Source: Bin34 sp965219935
GTDB lineage: Bacteria; Chloroflexota; Anaerolineae; Caldilineales; Caldilineaceae
Direction: 5' to 3'
Length of the DNA: 64,000 bases
Assembly (NCBI GenBank): GCA_965219935.1
Contig: CBDCOU010000003.1
Span: 3,472,001-3,536,000, forward strand
The translations under genes and the position numbers were made by a program. This document shows positions 18,940-27,575 of this stretch, one piece after another. Under the pieces are notes generated by a model, which was given only the letters and a program-made list of their open reading frames with translations, ran no database searches and was not told the origin of the DNA. The number at the start of each line of letters is the position of its first letter. The first letter of the stretch is position 1.

Positions 18940-18945
18940 TATAAT
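18940..18945 (+). promoter_or_regulatory. -10 box TATAAT directly before higB (leaderless type)
   Basis: A perfect TATAAT is followed by 6 nt and then the ATG at 18952. No Shine-Dalgarno precedes that ATG, so a leaderless message is likely. No clear -35 box is seen. The layout matches the AAA ATPase promoter at 2621-2626. Confidence 0.5.
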
Positions 18946-18951
18946 GCACGT

Positions 18952-19314
18952 ATGCCTTGGGAAGTCGAGTACACGGATGAGTTCGGACAGTGGTGGCAGA
19001 AACTTTTGGAGGGCCAGCAAGATGCAGTGGCAGCCAGAGTGGAGTTGCTGATGGAGCATGGCCCGAACCTGCCGTACCCCTACTCCTCGGACATCAGGAG
19101 CTCACGCCACGGAGGCATGCGCGAGCTTCGGGTGCAGAGTGGCGGGAAACCTATTCGAGTCTTCTATGCTTTTGACCCTAGGCGAACATCCATCCTGCTC
19201 ATTGGTGGCGACAAGACAGGCAACGATCGGTTCTACGAGGAGTATGTGCCAGTGGCCGACGGCCTCTACGACGAGCATCTGGAAGAACTGCGGAAAGAGG
19301 GGTTGATCGAATGA
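18952..19314 (+). CDS. higB: RelE/HigB-family toxin (Gp49-like)
   Basis: A 120-residue protein of the phage-derived Gp49-like/HigB group. It begins PWEVEYTDEFGQWWQKL and has the core RSSRHGGMRELRVQSGGKPIRVFYAFDPRRTSILLIGGDKTG, where the basic residues correspond to the RNA-binding and cleavage face of this fold. HigB toxins cut mRNA on the ribosome. It is followed by a 4-nt overlap (ATGA) with the HTH antitoxin gene; toxin-first order is typical for higBA. Start at 18952 is favoured over the upstream ATG at 18934, which would lie before the -10 box. The gene appears intact. Confidence 0.88.
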   Translation: MPWEVEYTDEFGQWWQKLLEGQQDAVAARVELLMEHGPNLPYPYSSDIRSSRHGGMRELRVQSGGKPIRVFYAFDPRRTSILLIGGDKTGNDRFYEEYVPVADGLYDEHLEELRKEGLIE

Positions 19315-19640
19315 GTGGACACCATCCGTTCAGTGAGTTGACCAAGGGCTTCACGTCGGAGCGCCGTCGGCGAGTCGATGACATGAAGAGGAAGTTGCTC
19401 GCCGAGATGCCATTGCACGAGCTTCGCCGGGCGAGGTCACTGACCCAGCAGGACATGGCGAAGATGCTGAATGTGAATCAACCCGCGGTGTCCAAGCTGG
19501 AGCATCGGGCCGACATGTACGTATCAAGCCTGAGGTCCTACATCGAGTCGGCAGGTGGAACGTTGAAGATTATTGCCGAGTTTCCTGAGGGTGAGGTGGC
19601 AATCACCAACTTCTCCGATGTGGGAGAGGCAGAAGGCTAA
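19311..19640 (+). CDS. higA: HigA-type XRE-family antitoxin
   Basis: A 109-residue protein with a helix-turn-helix of the XRE type at about residues 38-65 (LRRARSLTQQDMAKMLNVN then QPAVSKLEHR). It overlaps the higB stop by 4 nt. HigA proteins neutralise HigB by direct binding and repress their shared operon. The C-terminal part (YIESAGGTLKIIAEFPEGEV) is the usual strand region of this subgroup. A small hairpin (CTGGAC/GTCCAG at 19642-19663) follows and may end transcription. Confidence 0.88.
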   Translation: MSGHHPFSELTKGFTSERRRRVDDMKRKLLAEMPLHELRRARSLTQQDMAKMLNVNQPAVSKLEHRADMYVSSLRSYIESAGGTLKIIAEFPEGEVAITNFSDVGEAEG

Positions 19641-19663
19641 GCTGGACTTTTCTCAATGTCCAG

Positions 19664-20041
19664 TTGGGGGCACCGTCTGTCTTCGTCTTTCTTGCTCTCA
19701 CTGTCGGTGCCTATGGCAACAGTAGCGGTTCGGCAACTGTGTTGCAAGTCAAGTCAAGCCATTCCAGGGAATTGTCTTCTTGGATAAGCAAGCGAGGCAC
19801 AATGTGCGCGCAGCCAAACCTCAACGTTATATGGCCGCACCGGGCACGTCGGATTGTTAGGATACAGATCTGATTGAGTTAACTGGCTAGTTGGTTTACG
19901 TCCTGCTCAATCCGGCTAGCTCCACCAGAAAGCGAACTAGGGATTGCCATTTCCCTGGAACATGAAGATGAAGGTAGCCGGGGGGCTCAAGACAGCGAAA
20001 GCCGCATGCCGGGCCACCACATACTCCCACTCGAAAATTAT
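19664..20041. other. Intergenic, nothing recognised
   Basis: About 380 bp between higA and the converging leucine-rich-repeat gene. No gene, repeat or clear terminator was found apart from the small hairpin next to higA. Confidence 0.4.
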
Positions 20042-22186
20042 TCAATCGGGGCATACGTCATCGACGTTCTTCGGCATTGAGTCATGAATGTTCAGGCCAT
20101 GTTCTTCCGGTGCGCGTAGCCAACAGGTCAAGGGGTTGTGTCGCAAGTCAACGCTTACCCAAGCCAACTTGCCGATTACCGGAGGAGGTACCTCGAATTG
20201 GTTGTGCCTCAGATCTATGTGATTTGAGTGAGGGCGCTCCATGAATGTGATCCGGCTAAATTCAAGGGGTAAGGTGGTTAGCCGGTTGTGGCTCAGATCC
20301 AGGTAGCTTTCGGAGATCCCGAGTTTGGAGTCGGTGGTTTGCCAAAAAGCCAGTTGTCCAATTTCAGGCGGCAGAGCTCTTAGGTGATTGTGGCTCAGAT
20401 CCAGCTTCTCCATTGTTCCCAACAGCCCAATTTCGGGAGGCAAGGTGGTGAGCTGGTTGTGGCTCAGATCTAGGAACACCAGTCCGTTCTGCACAACTTC
20501 GGAAGGAAACTTGGTGAGTTGATTGTGGCTCAGATCCAAACCGGACAGTCTCAAACGACTGAATTCAGTGGGCAAAGAACCAAGCTGGTTGTGGCTTAGA
20601 TACAAGAAGGCCGGATCGTAATAAAAATTAAAAGGTGTATCTTCTGGAGTCCAGACCCAACTCAACGGCGGAAAAGTGAGCTGACCGAATTCAGGGGGAA
20701 GAGCGTTGAGACGGTTGCTGTAAAGCGACAATCTCTCCAATTGGCGTAGCTGCCCGATTTCAGGAGGTAGGTTGGTGAGCTGGTTCCAGTGCAGTCTTAG
20801 TCCTTTCAGACTGTACAGTTGCCCGATTTCGGGGGGCAGGTCGGTGAGTTGATTGTAGCTAAGATCCAATCGACGCAGTCTTTGCAGGCGTCTGATTTCA
20901 GGGGGTAGTTGGGTGAGCTGGTTGTGGCTTAGATACAGACGCTCCAGGCTAGCCAACTGGCCGATTTCGGGAGGTAGGGTGGCGAGTTGGTTGTTGCTAA
21001 GATCCAATCGATACAATCGTTGCAAGCGTCCGAGTTCAGGTGGGAGGATTGTGAGTTGGTTGTGGTCTAAGAGCAGATGCTCCAAGCGCGCCAACCGCCC
21101 GATTTCGGGAGGCAAGGATGCTCCGCGGGAGTTGGTGAACTTCAACTGTTCCAACTGTTGCAACTGGCCGATCTCGGAAGGCAGACTTCCTCGGTCATTG
21201 ATGAACTGGGCATCCAATCGTAGGCGGACCAGCTGGCCTGACTCGTTTTGGCAGTTCCAATACCAAGGATCCACAGAATCAATTGAAAGACCTATCAATA
21301 CCTCTTCTTTGTTGCCGCAAAGCGGCAAACGAACATCAAATCCGGATCTCCAGTCAACATCAATGCCCAATAGTACGTTTACACCTTTGGCATTGAGTAG
21401 CGCCATGACGGCGGCGTCGTTGGCACCGGGGGTCGTTCCCCAAGTCAAGTTCAGTTGATAAGCCAAGGAGCGGTTTGTTGCCAGTTCCGGAGTTGTGCTG
21501 TGACGAATTGTGCCGCTAGGCAGGATCCACACTCGGAATGGAAATGGGTCCGAATAATTGGGATCGCGGGTGCCATCTGCCTGCAGTACGGTGCCAGTTA
21601 CATCTCGCCATATAGGATATGGCGGACGGTACTCAGGAGGTACAGTCGCCGGTAATGGGGACGGACAATCTGCATTGGGATTGAATTGGGCAGGAGTGCG
21701 CACCGCAGCATGCACCAAATCCCGTGTGGGATCCCGATAGAGTTGGAGCGCAGGCGGGCGGGATAGAGGTGGGCAAAGCAAAGCTGCTGGTTCCAATTGG
21801 CCAGAAGCGGATACCACGCCGCCCGGCATCGAAACCGCCAACAGCCACGTGATCCCCAGCATGGCCGAAACCCGCAACAGTTGCCTAACAGGATGAATGT
21901 TGTCAAAGTGCGACCTACACGCTCTGACGGCGATCTCGAAAATCACACCCTTACCTGTGTTCCAGACCGAGTACAAGGTGATTAGCAGGGAGGCCTTCAG
22001 CAACCGCTCCTGCGACACCGAGGCCCGCCCCACCGGAGCGTCTATGCGGTTGAACTCCGGCGACAACCGTTTCAGGACTGTGTCGGCCACTTCCTTGATC
22101 CGCCGCCGCGGATGATCCTGGGGAATCCGTTCTTCCAGGTCCGCGATGGCCGGCAGGCTGCGTTGGGGGTTGGGGCGACCGCGCAT
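20042..22186 (-). CDS. Secreted leucine-rich-repeat protein fused in frame to a transposase stub
   Basis: The reading frame is open from an ATG at 22186 with GGAGG 7 nt upstream. The first 74 or so residues are the N-terminus of an IS transposase (RGRPNPQRSLPA through KASLLITLYS). They then run without a stop into unrelated sequence and a Sec-type signal (LGITWLLAVSMPGGVVSA), which would start at an ATG at 21862. The mature part has a Cys-containing domain and about 14 leucine-rich repeats of 22-23 residues (LPPEIGQLxxLxxLxLSxNQLT), the bacterial LPxEIG subtype that makes a curved protein-binding solenoid. Native start is probably 21862 (606 residues), though no ribosome site precedes it. LRR function is binding; the target is unknown. 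Confidence 0.75.
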   Translation of the reverse strand: MRGRPNPQRSLPAIADLEERIPQDHPRRRIKEVADTVLKRLSPEFNRIDAPVGRASVSQERLLKASLLITLYSVWNTGKGVIFEIAVRACRSHFDNIHPVRQLLRVSAMLGITWLLAVSMPGGVVSASGQLEPAALLCPPLSRPPALQLYRDPTRDLVHAAVRTPAQFNPNADCPSPLPATVPPEYRPPYPIWRDVTGTVLQADGTRDPNYSDPFPFRVWILPSGTIRHSTTPELATNRSLAYQLNLTWGTTPGANDAAVMALLNAKGVNVLLGIDVDWRSGFDVRLPLCGNKEEVLIGLSIDSVDPWYWNCQNESGQLVRLRLDAQFINDRGSLPSEIGQLQQLEQLKFTNSRGASLPPEIGRLARLEHLLLDHNQLTILPPELGRLQRLYRLDLSNNQLATLPPEIGQLASLERLYLSHNQLTQLPPEIRRLQRLRRLDLSYNQLTDLPPEIGQLYSLKGLRLHWNQLTNLPPEIGQLRQLERLSLYSNRLNALPPEFGQLTFPPLSWVWTPEDTPFNFYYDPAFLYLSHNQLGSLPTEFSRLRLSGLDLSHNQLTKFPSEVVQNGLVFLDLSHNQLTTLPPEIGLLGTMEKLDLSHNHLRALPPEIGQLAFWQTTDSKLGISESYLDLSHNRLTTLPLEFSRITFMERPHSNHIDLRHNQFEVPPPVIGKLAWVSVDLRHNPLTCWLRAPEEHGLNIHDSMPKNVDDVCPD
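21965..22186 (-). pseudogene. Transposase N-terminal fragment (DUF772-type IS5/IS1182 superfamily)
   Basis: This part codes the beginning of a transposase: IPQDHPRRRIKEVADTVL, LSPEF, and VGRASVSQERLLKASLLITLYS, the DUF772 helix pattern. It ends abruptly after LYSV, where the complete family continues with RSERAFCEEL. The same family is present as a frameshifted relic at 38150-38657. It retains its own ribosome site, so it can supply translation initiation to the downstream LRR gene. Confidence 0.65.
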
Positions 22187-22230
22187 CAGGGATTCCTCCG
22201 TTGCCAAGGAGACCTATCCTAACTGGCCGC

Positions 22231-22250
22231 GTTGTTCAGCAGCCTGCTGG
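22231..22250. repeat. IS end motif (AGCAGGCTGCTGAA)
   Basis: On the minus strand the sequence CCAGCAGGCTGCTGAACAAC lies 45 nt upstream of the transposase stub start. Related motifs TAGCAGGCTG occur at 38077-38096 and 50391-50410, each at the edge of an IS relic. It is probably a terminal inverted repeat of one IS family. Confidence 0.45.
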
Positions 22251-22355
22251 AAGCCCAATCGAAACCTCCCAGGTTGGGGTTGACGGGGGTAAATCTGAGT
22301 GTCATGGGAGTGCCGCCAGGGAGCGCAAGGCCTGTTGGGCAAAAGGTCGTCACAG

Positions 22356-22610
22356 CGAAGCCTGTTTGATGTCGAACACCACTTCCAGGAGTTGATGAGC
22401 CTGGACAGTTTCCATTGGCAGTTGGGCCAAGCCCGGGACCGGTTGTTCCGGGATGAGGATTTCGCCGCCCTCCACGGTCTGGACAACGGGCACCCTTCGG
22501 TACCGTCCAGTCTGCTGGCCACGGCGCTGCTGCCGCAGGCACACGACAAGGTGAGCGATGGCGAAGTGCAGCGGCGGTCGCGCCTGGACCTGGGCGTGAA
22601 GGCCAACGCA
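22356..22610 (+). pseudogene. IS1182-type transposase N-terminal fragment
   Basis: The plus strand codes SLFDVEHHFQELMSLDSFHW and then QARDRLFRDEDFAALHGLDN, the InsH/DUF772 N-terminal domain of IS1182-type transposases, continuing to SSLLATALLPQAHDKVSDGE. It stops resembling the family at 22610, exactly where a duplicated piece of the binding-protein gene begins. Only about 85 of some 450-500 residues remain. Confidence 0.65.
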
Positions 22611-23045
22611 GCAATTCGAATCTGGCATCAAGAGCCAGACTCGGACCGCCAACGAGCACAAGTCGGACATCATCTGGAACACCTTCCCGTTGTGGTACTT
22701 CCACAACCCTTCCTATCCCGAGTATCTGCCGACAACGGTCACCGGTCCCCTGTATCAGGCTTGGTACCCGTTGGACGGCGAACGGGGAGAAGAGCCACCT
22801 GATTTACGACAACAACCTCTTCTTCGCCTTTGTGAAACAGCCCGGGATCTACCATCTGTTCACCAACTGTCTGGGCAATGTGGTGACAGGTTCCGTCTAC
22901 CCCCATGGCTCATGGACCAGCCACAAGCTGCCGTACGTGAAGGAAGGATGTGAAATGAACTAGACCCGCGGGGGTCCATGGTCCTTCATCTGTGGCGGAT
23001 CGCCCGGTGGCATCACCGGCCCCGCACAGGCAGCAGATCGATCCG
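22611..23045 (+). pseudogene. Duplicated 3' end of a family-5 binding-protein gene, with 98-bp deletion
   Basis: This block aligns without gaps to 17744-18276 except for one 98-bp loss: the sequence jumps from the equivalent of 17937 to 18036. The loss lies between two GATT tetramers, so slippage or microhomology repair is likely, and it shifts the frame. The copy keeps the stop codon (22961-22963) and 82 bp of 3' flank. Mismatches are scattered, so the copy is not recent. No start or signal peptide exists, so no product is expected. Confidence 0.85.
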
Positions 23046-23190
23046 GCGTCCTGTTTCGTTGATAGCTGAGGGAAGGTGTCAGCCAGTCCCCCGGCGCAGA
23101 GTGTGGAAGGCCCGAATCCAGGAGGCTTGGTGCATCCAACGGAAGGCGGTCCCGGTGTGTGGCTCGACCACTCTACTGCCTGCAGTCATG

Positions 23191-24864
23191 TCACCGTTGT
23201 TCAAACCTGTCCAGGAAGCGAAGTATGTCGGCATGGATCTCGTCCAGATGCCGGCGCAGTGCGTGTGTATCGTCATCGAACACTTTCAACGCGCAGTCCC
23301 CGCCAGCCGCCTGAATGCGTTGCCGAATCGCTGAAAGCTCCTCAACCGTACCGACAGTATCCAGTGCCCCATGGAAGATCAGGACCGGGACTCGAATATG
23401 GCTGGCTCTTGCCATGGGCGATCGCTCGGTCAGCGCCTGGCGACGTTCTGCTCGCTCCTCGGGAAGGGCTCGGTGAGCATGGCCAGGGAACCGATGGAGC
23501 CCCGTCACCGGCCACATGATGATCCCGCCTGCCAGTAAGTCCTCAGTCCGAGACAGAGCGAGGAGACCGAGAAACCCGCCATAGCTGTAGCCGGCCAAGA
23601 TCAGCGGACGGGTGCCGCCCGTCCGCTCCTTCCAATCCCGGGCACAGGCCAAAACATCCCAGACATCGGCTCTGCCGTACTCCCCACGGTTGGCACCCCG
23701 ATGCTTGGGTCCGTATCCAGCGCTGCCCCGGTACGCCGCGCACACAAACTCGTACCCCTTCCCCAGGAGACGGAGCATGGTGGCGTCGTCCGGATTGATC
23801 GGCGCTCCCGGCCCACCGTGGATGTACAGGATTGCCGGAGCCTTGGCGTTGGGCGGGATGAACCGCTGAACAGGTACCGGGAAGCCGTCGCCGGAAACGA
23901 CCGAGTACTCTTCGTGAAAGAACGGTGGTTTGGCTTCCGCCGCCTCCTTTAGAACGGTGACGGCCTGGCCGCTGACTTGCCATCGATCGATGGATGAACC
24001 TTCACAAAGGAAATAGACGGAGTCCTCGTTGCCCAGGTTGATGTTCGGGCCGGTGAAGTAGCCTTCGACAGGTGCCGGCAGTGGCAGGCAGTCATTCAAC
24101 TCGCTCTCAGGGAAGGTCACCCAGGCGAGAGCGTCTTCTGTTATGCACAGGACGCTGTCACCGTTGACGGAGAACGCTCCGCCGTGAATGCGTGCAGCTT
24201 CGTGGGTCCAGACCGCCACAGAGTCCTCCAAGCGCATGGCTTGAAGCCTCGTGGAGTCACCTTGTCCATCCTTGACCAGCAGGAGGAAAGAGTTTGGACT
24301 CCATCCGAACCGCTGAAGTTCCCCGCGGCCCATGGCGCGACAGTTCTCGGACTCGACATCGACGACACAGACCCACGACGGCCTGTCCGCCTCGTCGAGG
24401 TATTGGCGCTGGAACGCGACCCAGCGGCCGGAGGGCGACCATACAGGAAAGCGGTCCACCGCGTTGTCTTCGTCCGTCAGCTGAGTTGTCAATCCTGTCC
24501 GAAGGTCAAGAAGATGGATATTTGGGGGACCTTGAGCAGCATGGTCCCAAGCCGAGAACGCCAACGAACTTCCTCCAGGCGCCCATTCCGGGAACCCAGC
24601 CTGCAGCGATTCGTGTTGGAAGACAATGTCCGGAGCAGCGTCCCCAACCCTGTACAGGTACAGAAGGCCGTCGTTGCTGCCGAAGGCGATCCGCGACCCG
24701 TCAGGTGACCACCGAGGCGCGTTGGGCAGGAAGATATTGTCAATCTCGCCGACAATTTCCCCTTGCGCAGTCTGGAGCTCCAGACGCACGCTTCCTTGAA
24801 AGTCGGCCCTACGGACAGCTAGACATCCGGAGTTCGGGTGGAGATCAAAGTGCGTAATCACCAA
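23191..24864 (-). CDS. S9-family peptidase / acyl-aminoacyl peptidase-like hydrolase
   Basis: A protein of about 557 residues with an N-terminal TolB-like beta-propeller (APRWSPDGSRIAFGSNDG, FPEWAPGGSSLAFSAWD, FPVWSPSGRWVAFQRQ) and a C-terminal alpha/beta-hydrolase domain. The nucleophile Ser is in LAGYSYGGFLG, the oxyanion region is ILYIHGGPGAP, the Asp is in GALDTVGT and the His in DDDTHALRRH, so the triad is complete. S9 enzymes cleave short peptides, often in the cytoplasm; no signal peptide is seen. The start is uncertain: TTG at 24864 with AAGG upstream, or GTG at 24861; an in-frame stop lies 18 nt further up. It has no operon partner. Confidence 0.85.
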   Translation of the reverse strand: MVITHFDLHPNSGCLAVRRADFQGSVRLELQTAQGEIVGEIDNIFLPNAPRWSPDGSRIAFGSNDGLLYLYRVGDAAPDIVFQHESLQAGFPEWAPGGSSLAFSAWDHAAQGPPNIHLLDLRTGLTTQLTDEDNAVDRFPVWSPSGRWVAFQRQYLDEADRPSWVCVVDVESENCRAMGRGELQRFGWSPNSFLLLVKDGQGDSTRLQAMRLEDSVAVWTHEAARIHGGAFSVNGDSVLCITEDALAWVTFPESELNDCLPLPAPVEGYFTGPNINLGNEDSVYFLCEGSSIDRWQVSGQAVTVLKEAAEAKPPFFHEEYSVVSGDGFPVPVQRFIPPNAKAPAILYIHGGPGAPINPDDATMLRLLGKGYEFVCAAYRGSAGYGPKHRGANRGEYGRADVWDVLACARDWKERTGGTRPLILAGYSYGGFLGLLALSRTEDLLAGGIIMWPVTGLHRFPGHAHRALPEERAERRQALTERSPMARASHIRVPVLIFHGALDTVGTVEELSAIRQRIQAAGGDCALKVFDDDTHALRRHLDEIHADILRFLDRFEQR

Positions 24865-25513
24865 ACAGGCCTTGTTGGATTACAACCACTGCCATCACTC
24901 GGCACATTGCCCTGCTGACCTCGCCCAGGATCTTGTGATTCAGACAGGGGCCGGAGCGTACATTGACAGTACCCCCGGTTACCTCCAGTCGGCAGTGCGG
25001 GAGCCTTCCGGCTCCAGGACCAGTCACACAGGCGGCATCCCAAGGCCGGGCCGGTCTGCCATATGCGCAGGATGGTCTCCAATGTGTCCTTCTTGGCCGT
25101 CGGCCAGGCATGGGCGCGCCCCTTCCAGTGCTCGGAGCCAGCGCCTGTCCACTGGATTCAGCTCGGGGGCCGTAGGGCGGCAACAAACAGACAGGGTGGG
25201 ATTGCCGCGCCTTTAGCCGCACTTCGGCCGGGTGGCACCCACGGCTGGCGCATGGATCGCGGCCTGTGGCCCGGTCCGGAGTGGGATGGAAGGGCTTTCG
25301 CACGGTTCGGATCCCGTCCGGCTCTCATTGGCTGGGCTGCACTACCGAGGGGTGTCCTGGCGAAGCATCTTTCTCGGCTGTGCGGTCCCTGTGATGTCGT
25401 GCGCCATTCGGCCAACCTGTGTGGTTCCATCAGACCTTCACGGAAGCGTACCAAGGCGCGTCTCACCTCGGAAATGCCTCTCTTCAGGGTCTTCTCTGCA
25501 TGTACACTTTCCG
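24865..25513. other. Intergenic, no gene supported
   Basis: About 650 bp. A minus-strand frame begins at a GTG overlapping the 5-alpha-reductase stop (25517) and runs 119 codons, but its composition (RSMRQPWVPPGRSAAKG) does not look like a protein family. Otherwise nothing is recognised. Confidence 0.35.
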
Positions 25514-26272
25514 TCACAGCACCCGCGGAAGGATGGCCCGCCGCGACACCGGATAGTCGGGGAACGTATCCCTATACCATTGGTGCCGCCACAAGGCGCG
25601 TGGTACCAGGTTGGCGGTGGTCCACAATGCGAAACCCAGTGCCGGGACACACCAAGTGAGGATGGCCAGCCCTGTCCACTCCACGATCTCGCCCAGCAGG
25701 TTCGGACAGGACAGGTACTCGAACGCGCCGCCGTGCGGAATCACATACGCACCGCCGGCAGCCCGTCGCGCACGGGCGAGATGGTAGTCGGACCAGACAT
25801 TGAGCGCGGCGCCCGCCAGCATCAGCGCCCCGCCGACGAGGAAACGCGGGTCCAGCAGCCAGCCGGGAGGGTAGGCGGCGATCCGCGCCATGAACCAGCC
25901 CAACAACACCCCGTTGACCACGTTGAACGACACGCCCGAAAGGCACAGCGCAAGTGGAACCGTGCGGTCGTGCCGCTGGATGGTCCATGGCCACACGAAG
26001 GTTCGGTGGACATAGTGGGCGACCCACAGGGCGACCGCGATGTTGCCGACGGTGTGATGGTTCGGCCCCGCAACGTACATGAGCGGAAAGACGAGCAAGG
26101 CGGGCAATTCCATCCATAACCACGCCTGGCGAGAGGCCATGCGCGGGCCGCGAGCGCTCACGCCCAAGCGCTCGACCGGATCCCACTTTGCCAGTCCCGC
26201 CGCAAAGATCGGCAGGGACAGGGCGGTCCAGACCCATGCGAGAGTCGGGAATGCTGGAGCCCAGCCGCTCAT
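25514..26272 (-). CDS. Steroid 5-alpha-reductase family (3-oxo-5-alpha-steroid 4-dehydrogenase-like) membrane protein
   Basis: A 252-residue integral membrane protein starting at the ATG at 26272. It has about six hydrophobic segments and the C-terminal family signature: YVIPHGGAFEYLSCPNLLGE, IVEWTGLAI, then RALWRHQWYRDTFPDYP. In this family the conserved Gly, Asn and His/Tyr residues near the C-terminus bind NADPH and position the enone. Members reduce C=C bonds in steroids or polyprenols. The gene is coupled to the upstream SDR by an ATGA overlap (in the SDR's corrected frame), so the two enzymes probably act on the same lipid. Substrate unknown; sterol or hopanoid-like compounds are possible. 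Confidence 0.82.
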   Translation of the reverse strand: MSGWAPAFPTLAWVWTALSLPIFAAGLAKWDPVERLGVSARGPRMASRQAWLWMELPALLVFPLMYVAGPNHHTVGNIAVALWVAHYVHRTFVWPWTIQRHDRTVPLALCLSGVSFNVVNGVLLGWFMARIAAYPPGWLLDPRFLVGGALMLAGAALNVWSDYHLARARRAAGGAYVIPHGGAFEYLSCPNLLGEIVEWTGLAILTWCVPALGFALWTTANLVPRALWRHQWYRDTFPDYPVSRRAILPRVL

Positions 26273-27281
26273 GCGAGCATCCCGTGGTCCTGAAACGAGT
26301 GCAACGCATCCCGGACGGAGTGTTCCAGGGGCGGCGGACGTACCCCAAGTCCATCTCGGTAGCCTCATGGTCCACGTCGGCCGGGCATTCGCACACCAGG
26401 TGCAGCGAGTTGCGCGTGTACAGAGGCGGCTGGCGGCGAAGCGCGGCATAGAGCTGGAGGAAGGGAAGACCCGCGAAGGCCAGAGCGACGGGCACGACGG
26501 GGCGCTCGAGATTCCGTCCCCGGATTCGGGAACACAAGCGGGCCAGGCCGGCGAGTTTCTCGAAACGCCCCAGAGTGAAGTAAACGCGTCCTGCATTTGG
26601 ACTTGTCTTGCGCCTCGCTGCACTTGCTACCACTTCCGCGACATCGCGCGGGTCGCTCCACCAGAACCCCTCATCGATGAAGCAGGGGATACGGCCCGCG
26701 GCCAACTGCAGCAGCACCTCACCCATCGGAGTGGGCACGGTGTCACCGGGGCCGACGAGTGCCCCCGGACACACCACGGTGGCGTCGATCCGGCCCGCCG
26801 CCGTCTCTTGTAGCACATGCTGGTGTGCCATGGCCTTGCTGGCGCGATACGGGATGCGGGAGCCGAGGGCGAGAGGGGAACCGCGGTGGAGGCAGGTTCC
26901 GCGCAGGGGACCGAAAGCGTGCACCGAACTTACGTGCACCAGCTTGCTTACGCCACTCGCGACACACGACTCGATCACGTTGGCGGTGCCGGTCGCATTG
27001 GTCGCATCGGCCAGACCTTCCGGGTCGGTCTCCAAGATCACGCGCGCGGCACAGTGCACGACCGCACCCACCCCCGCGAACGCTCGCTTGAGCGAATCCG
27101 CGTCGCGCACGTCGCCGGCTTGTACCTGCACCGTAGCCGCCAGGTCGGCGGGCAGAGTATGGTCGCTGCCCCTGTGCACCATTGCCCGTACAGTGGCTCC
27201 CCATCCCAGCAGGCTGCGACACACATGCTGTCCGAGAAGCCCGGCTGCCCCCGTCACCGCGACCAATTGGGCGTCAGTCAT
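26269..27281 (-). CDS. SDR of the 3-beta-hydroxysteroid dehydrogenase type, frameshifted near its 3' end
   Basis: An extended short-chain dehydrogenase. The Rossmann motif is VTGAAGLLGQHV, the catalytic Tyr-Lys is YRASK, and VCPGALVGPGDT, with FIDEGFWWSDPRDVAEVV after it, follow the 3-beta-HSD/epimerase pattern. At 26328-26331 the coding strand has four C where five would keep the frame. As written, the frame runs on for 250 spurious codons over the next gene. With one extra C the protein ends HSFQDHGMLA and stops with TGA overlapping the next ATG, giving 337 residues. This is either a real recent mutation or an assembly error in a homopolymer. Such enzymes oxidise a 3-hydroxyl on sterol-like substrates with NAD(P). 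Confidence 0.8.
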
Positions 27282-27575
27282 GACACGCGATGGCGCGCAA
27301 CACCTTGCCCAAATAATTGCTCATGTCGTCGCTATCGTCCTTGGCGGACATGCCTACGGCAGGCAACCCATCCGAGCTCGGATCACCATTTGTCTCCCTT
27401 GATCCATCGGAAGTCCATCATAGGACAACGATTGATGATGCTTCGCAACCGGTCCGGTTGCCGACGGACCCCGCAGTGCAAGCCGGGTCCACAAGACACG
27501 GAGGCCGCGGTCGGCGGTGACCTGTGCCCCGGACAGGAGTTCGCAGCCCGGGCGGCCTTGAGTTCTGCCCTGTCG
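27282..27575. other. Intergenic, between two minus-strand genes
   Basis: About 290 bp between the stop of the binding-protein gene at 27576 and the SDR start. It should hold the SDR promoter, but no clear boxes are seen. Confidence 0.35.

Noticed and set aside
25158..25517. A 119-codon minus-strand frame overlapping the 5-alpha-reductase stop as GTGA
   Set aside because: The overlap is attractive, but the sequence is low in typical protein features and matches nothing recognisable.
25572..26268. Extra 230 codons at the end of the SDR as a fused domain
   Set aside because: They are a wrong-frame reading of the 5-alpha-reductase gene, caused by the one-base frameshift at 26328-26331.
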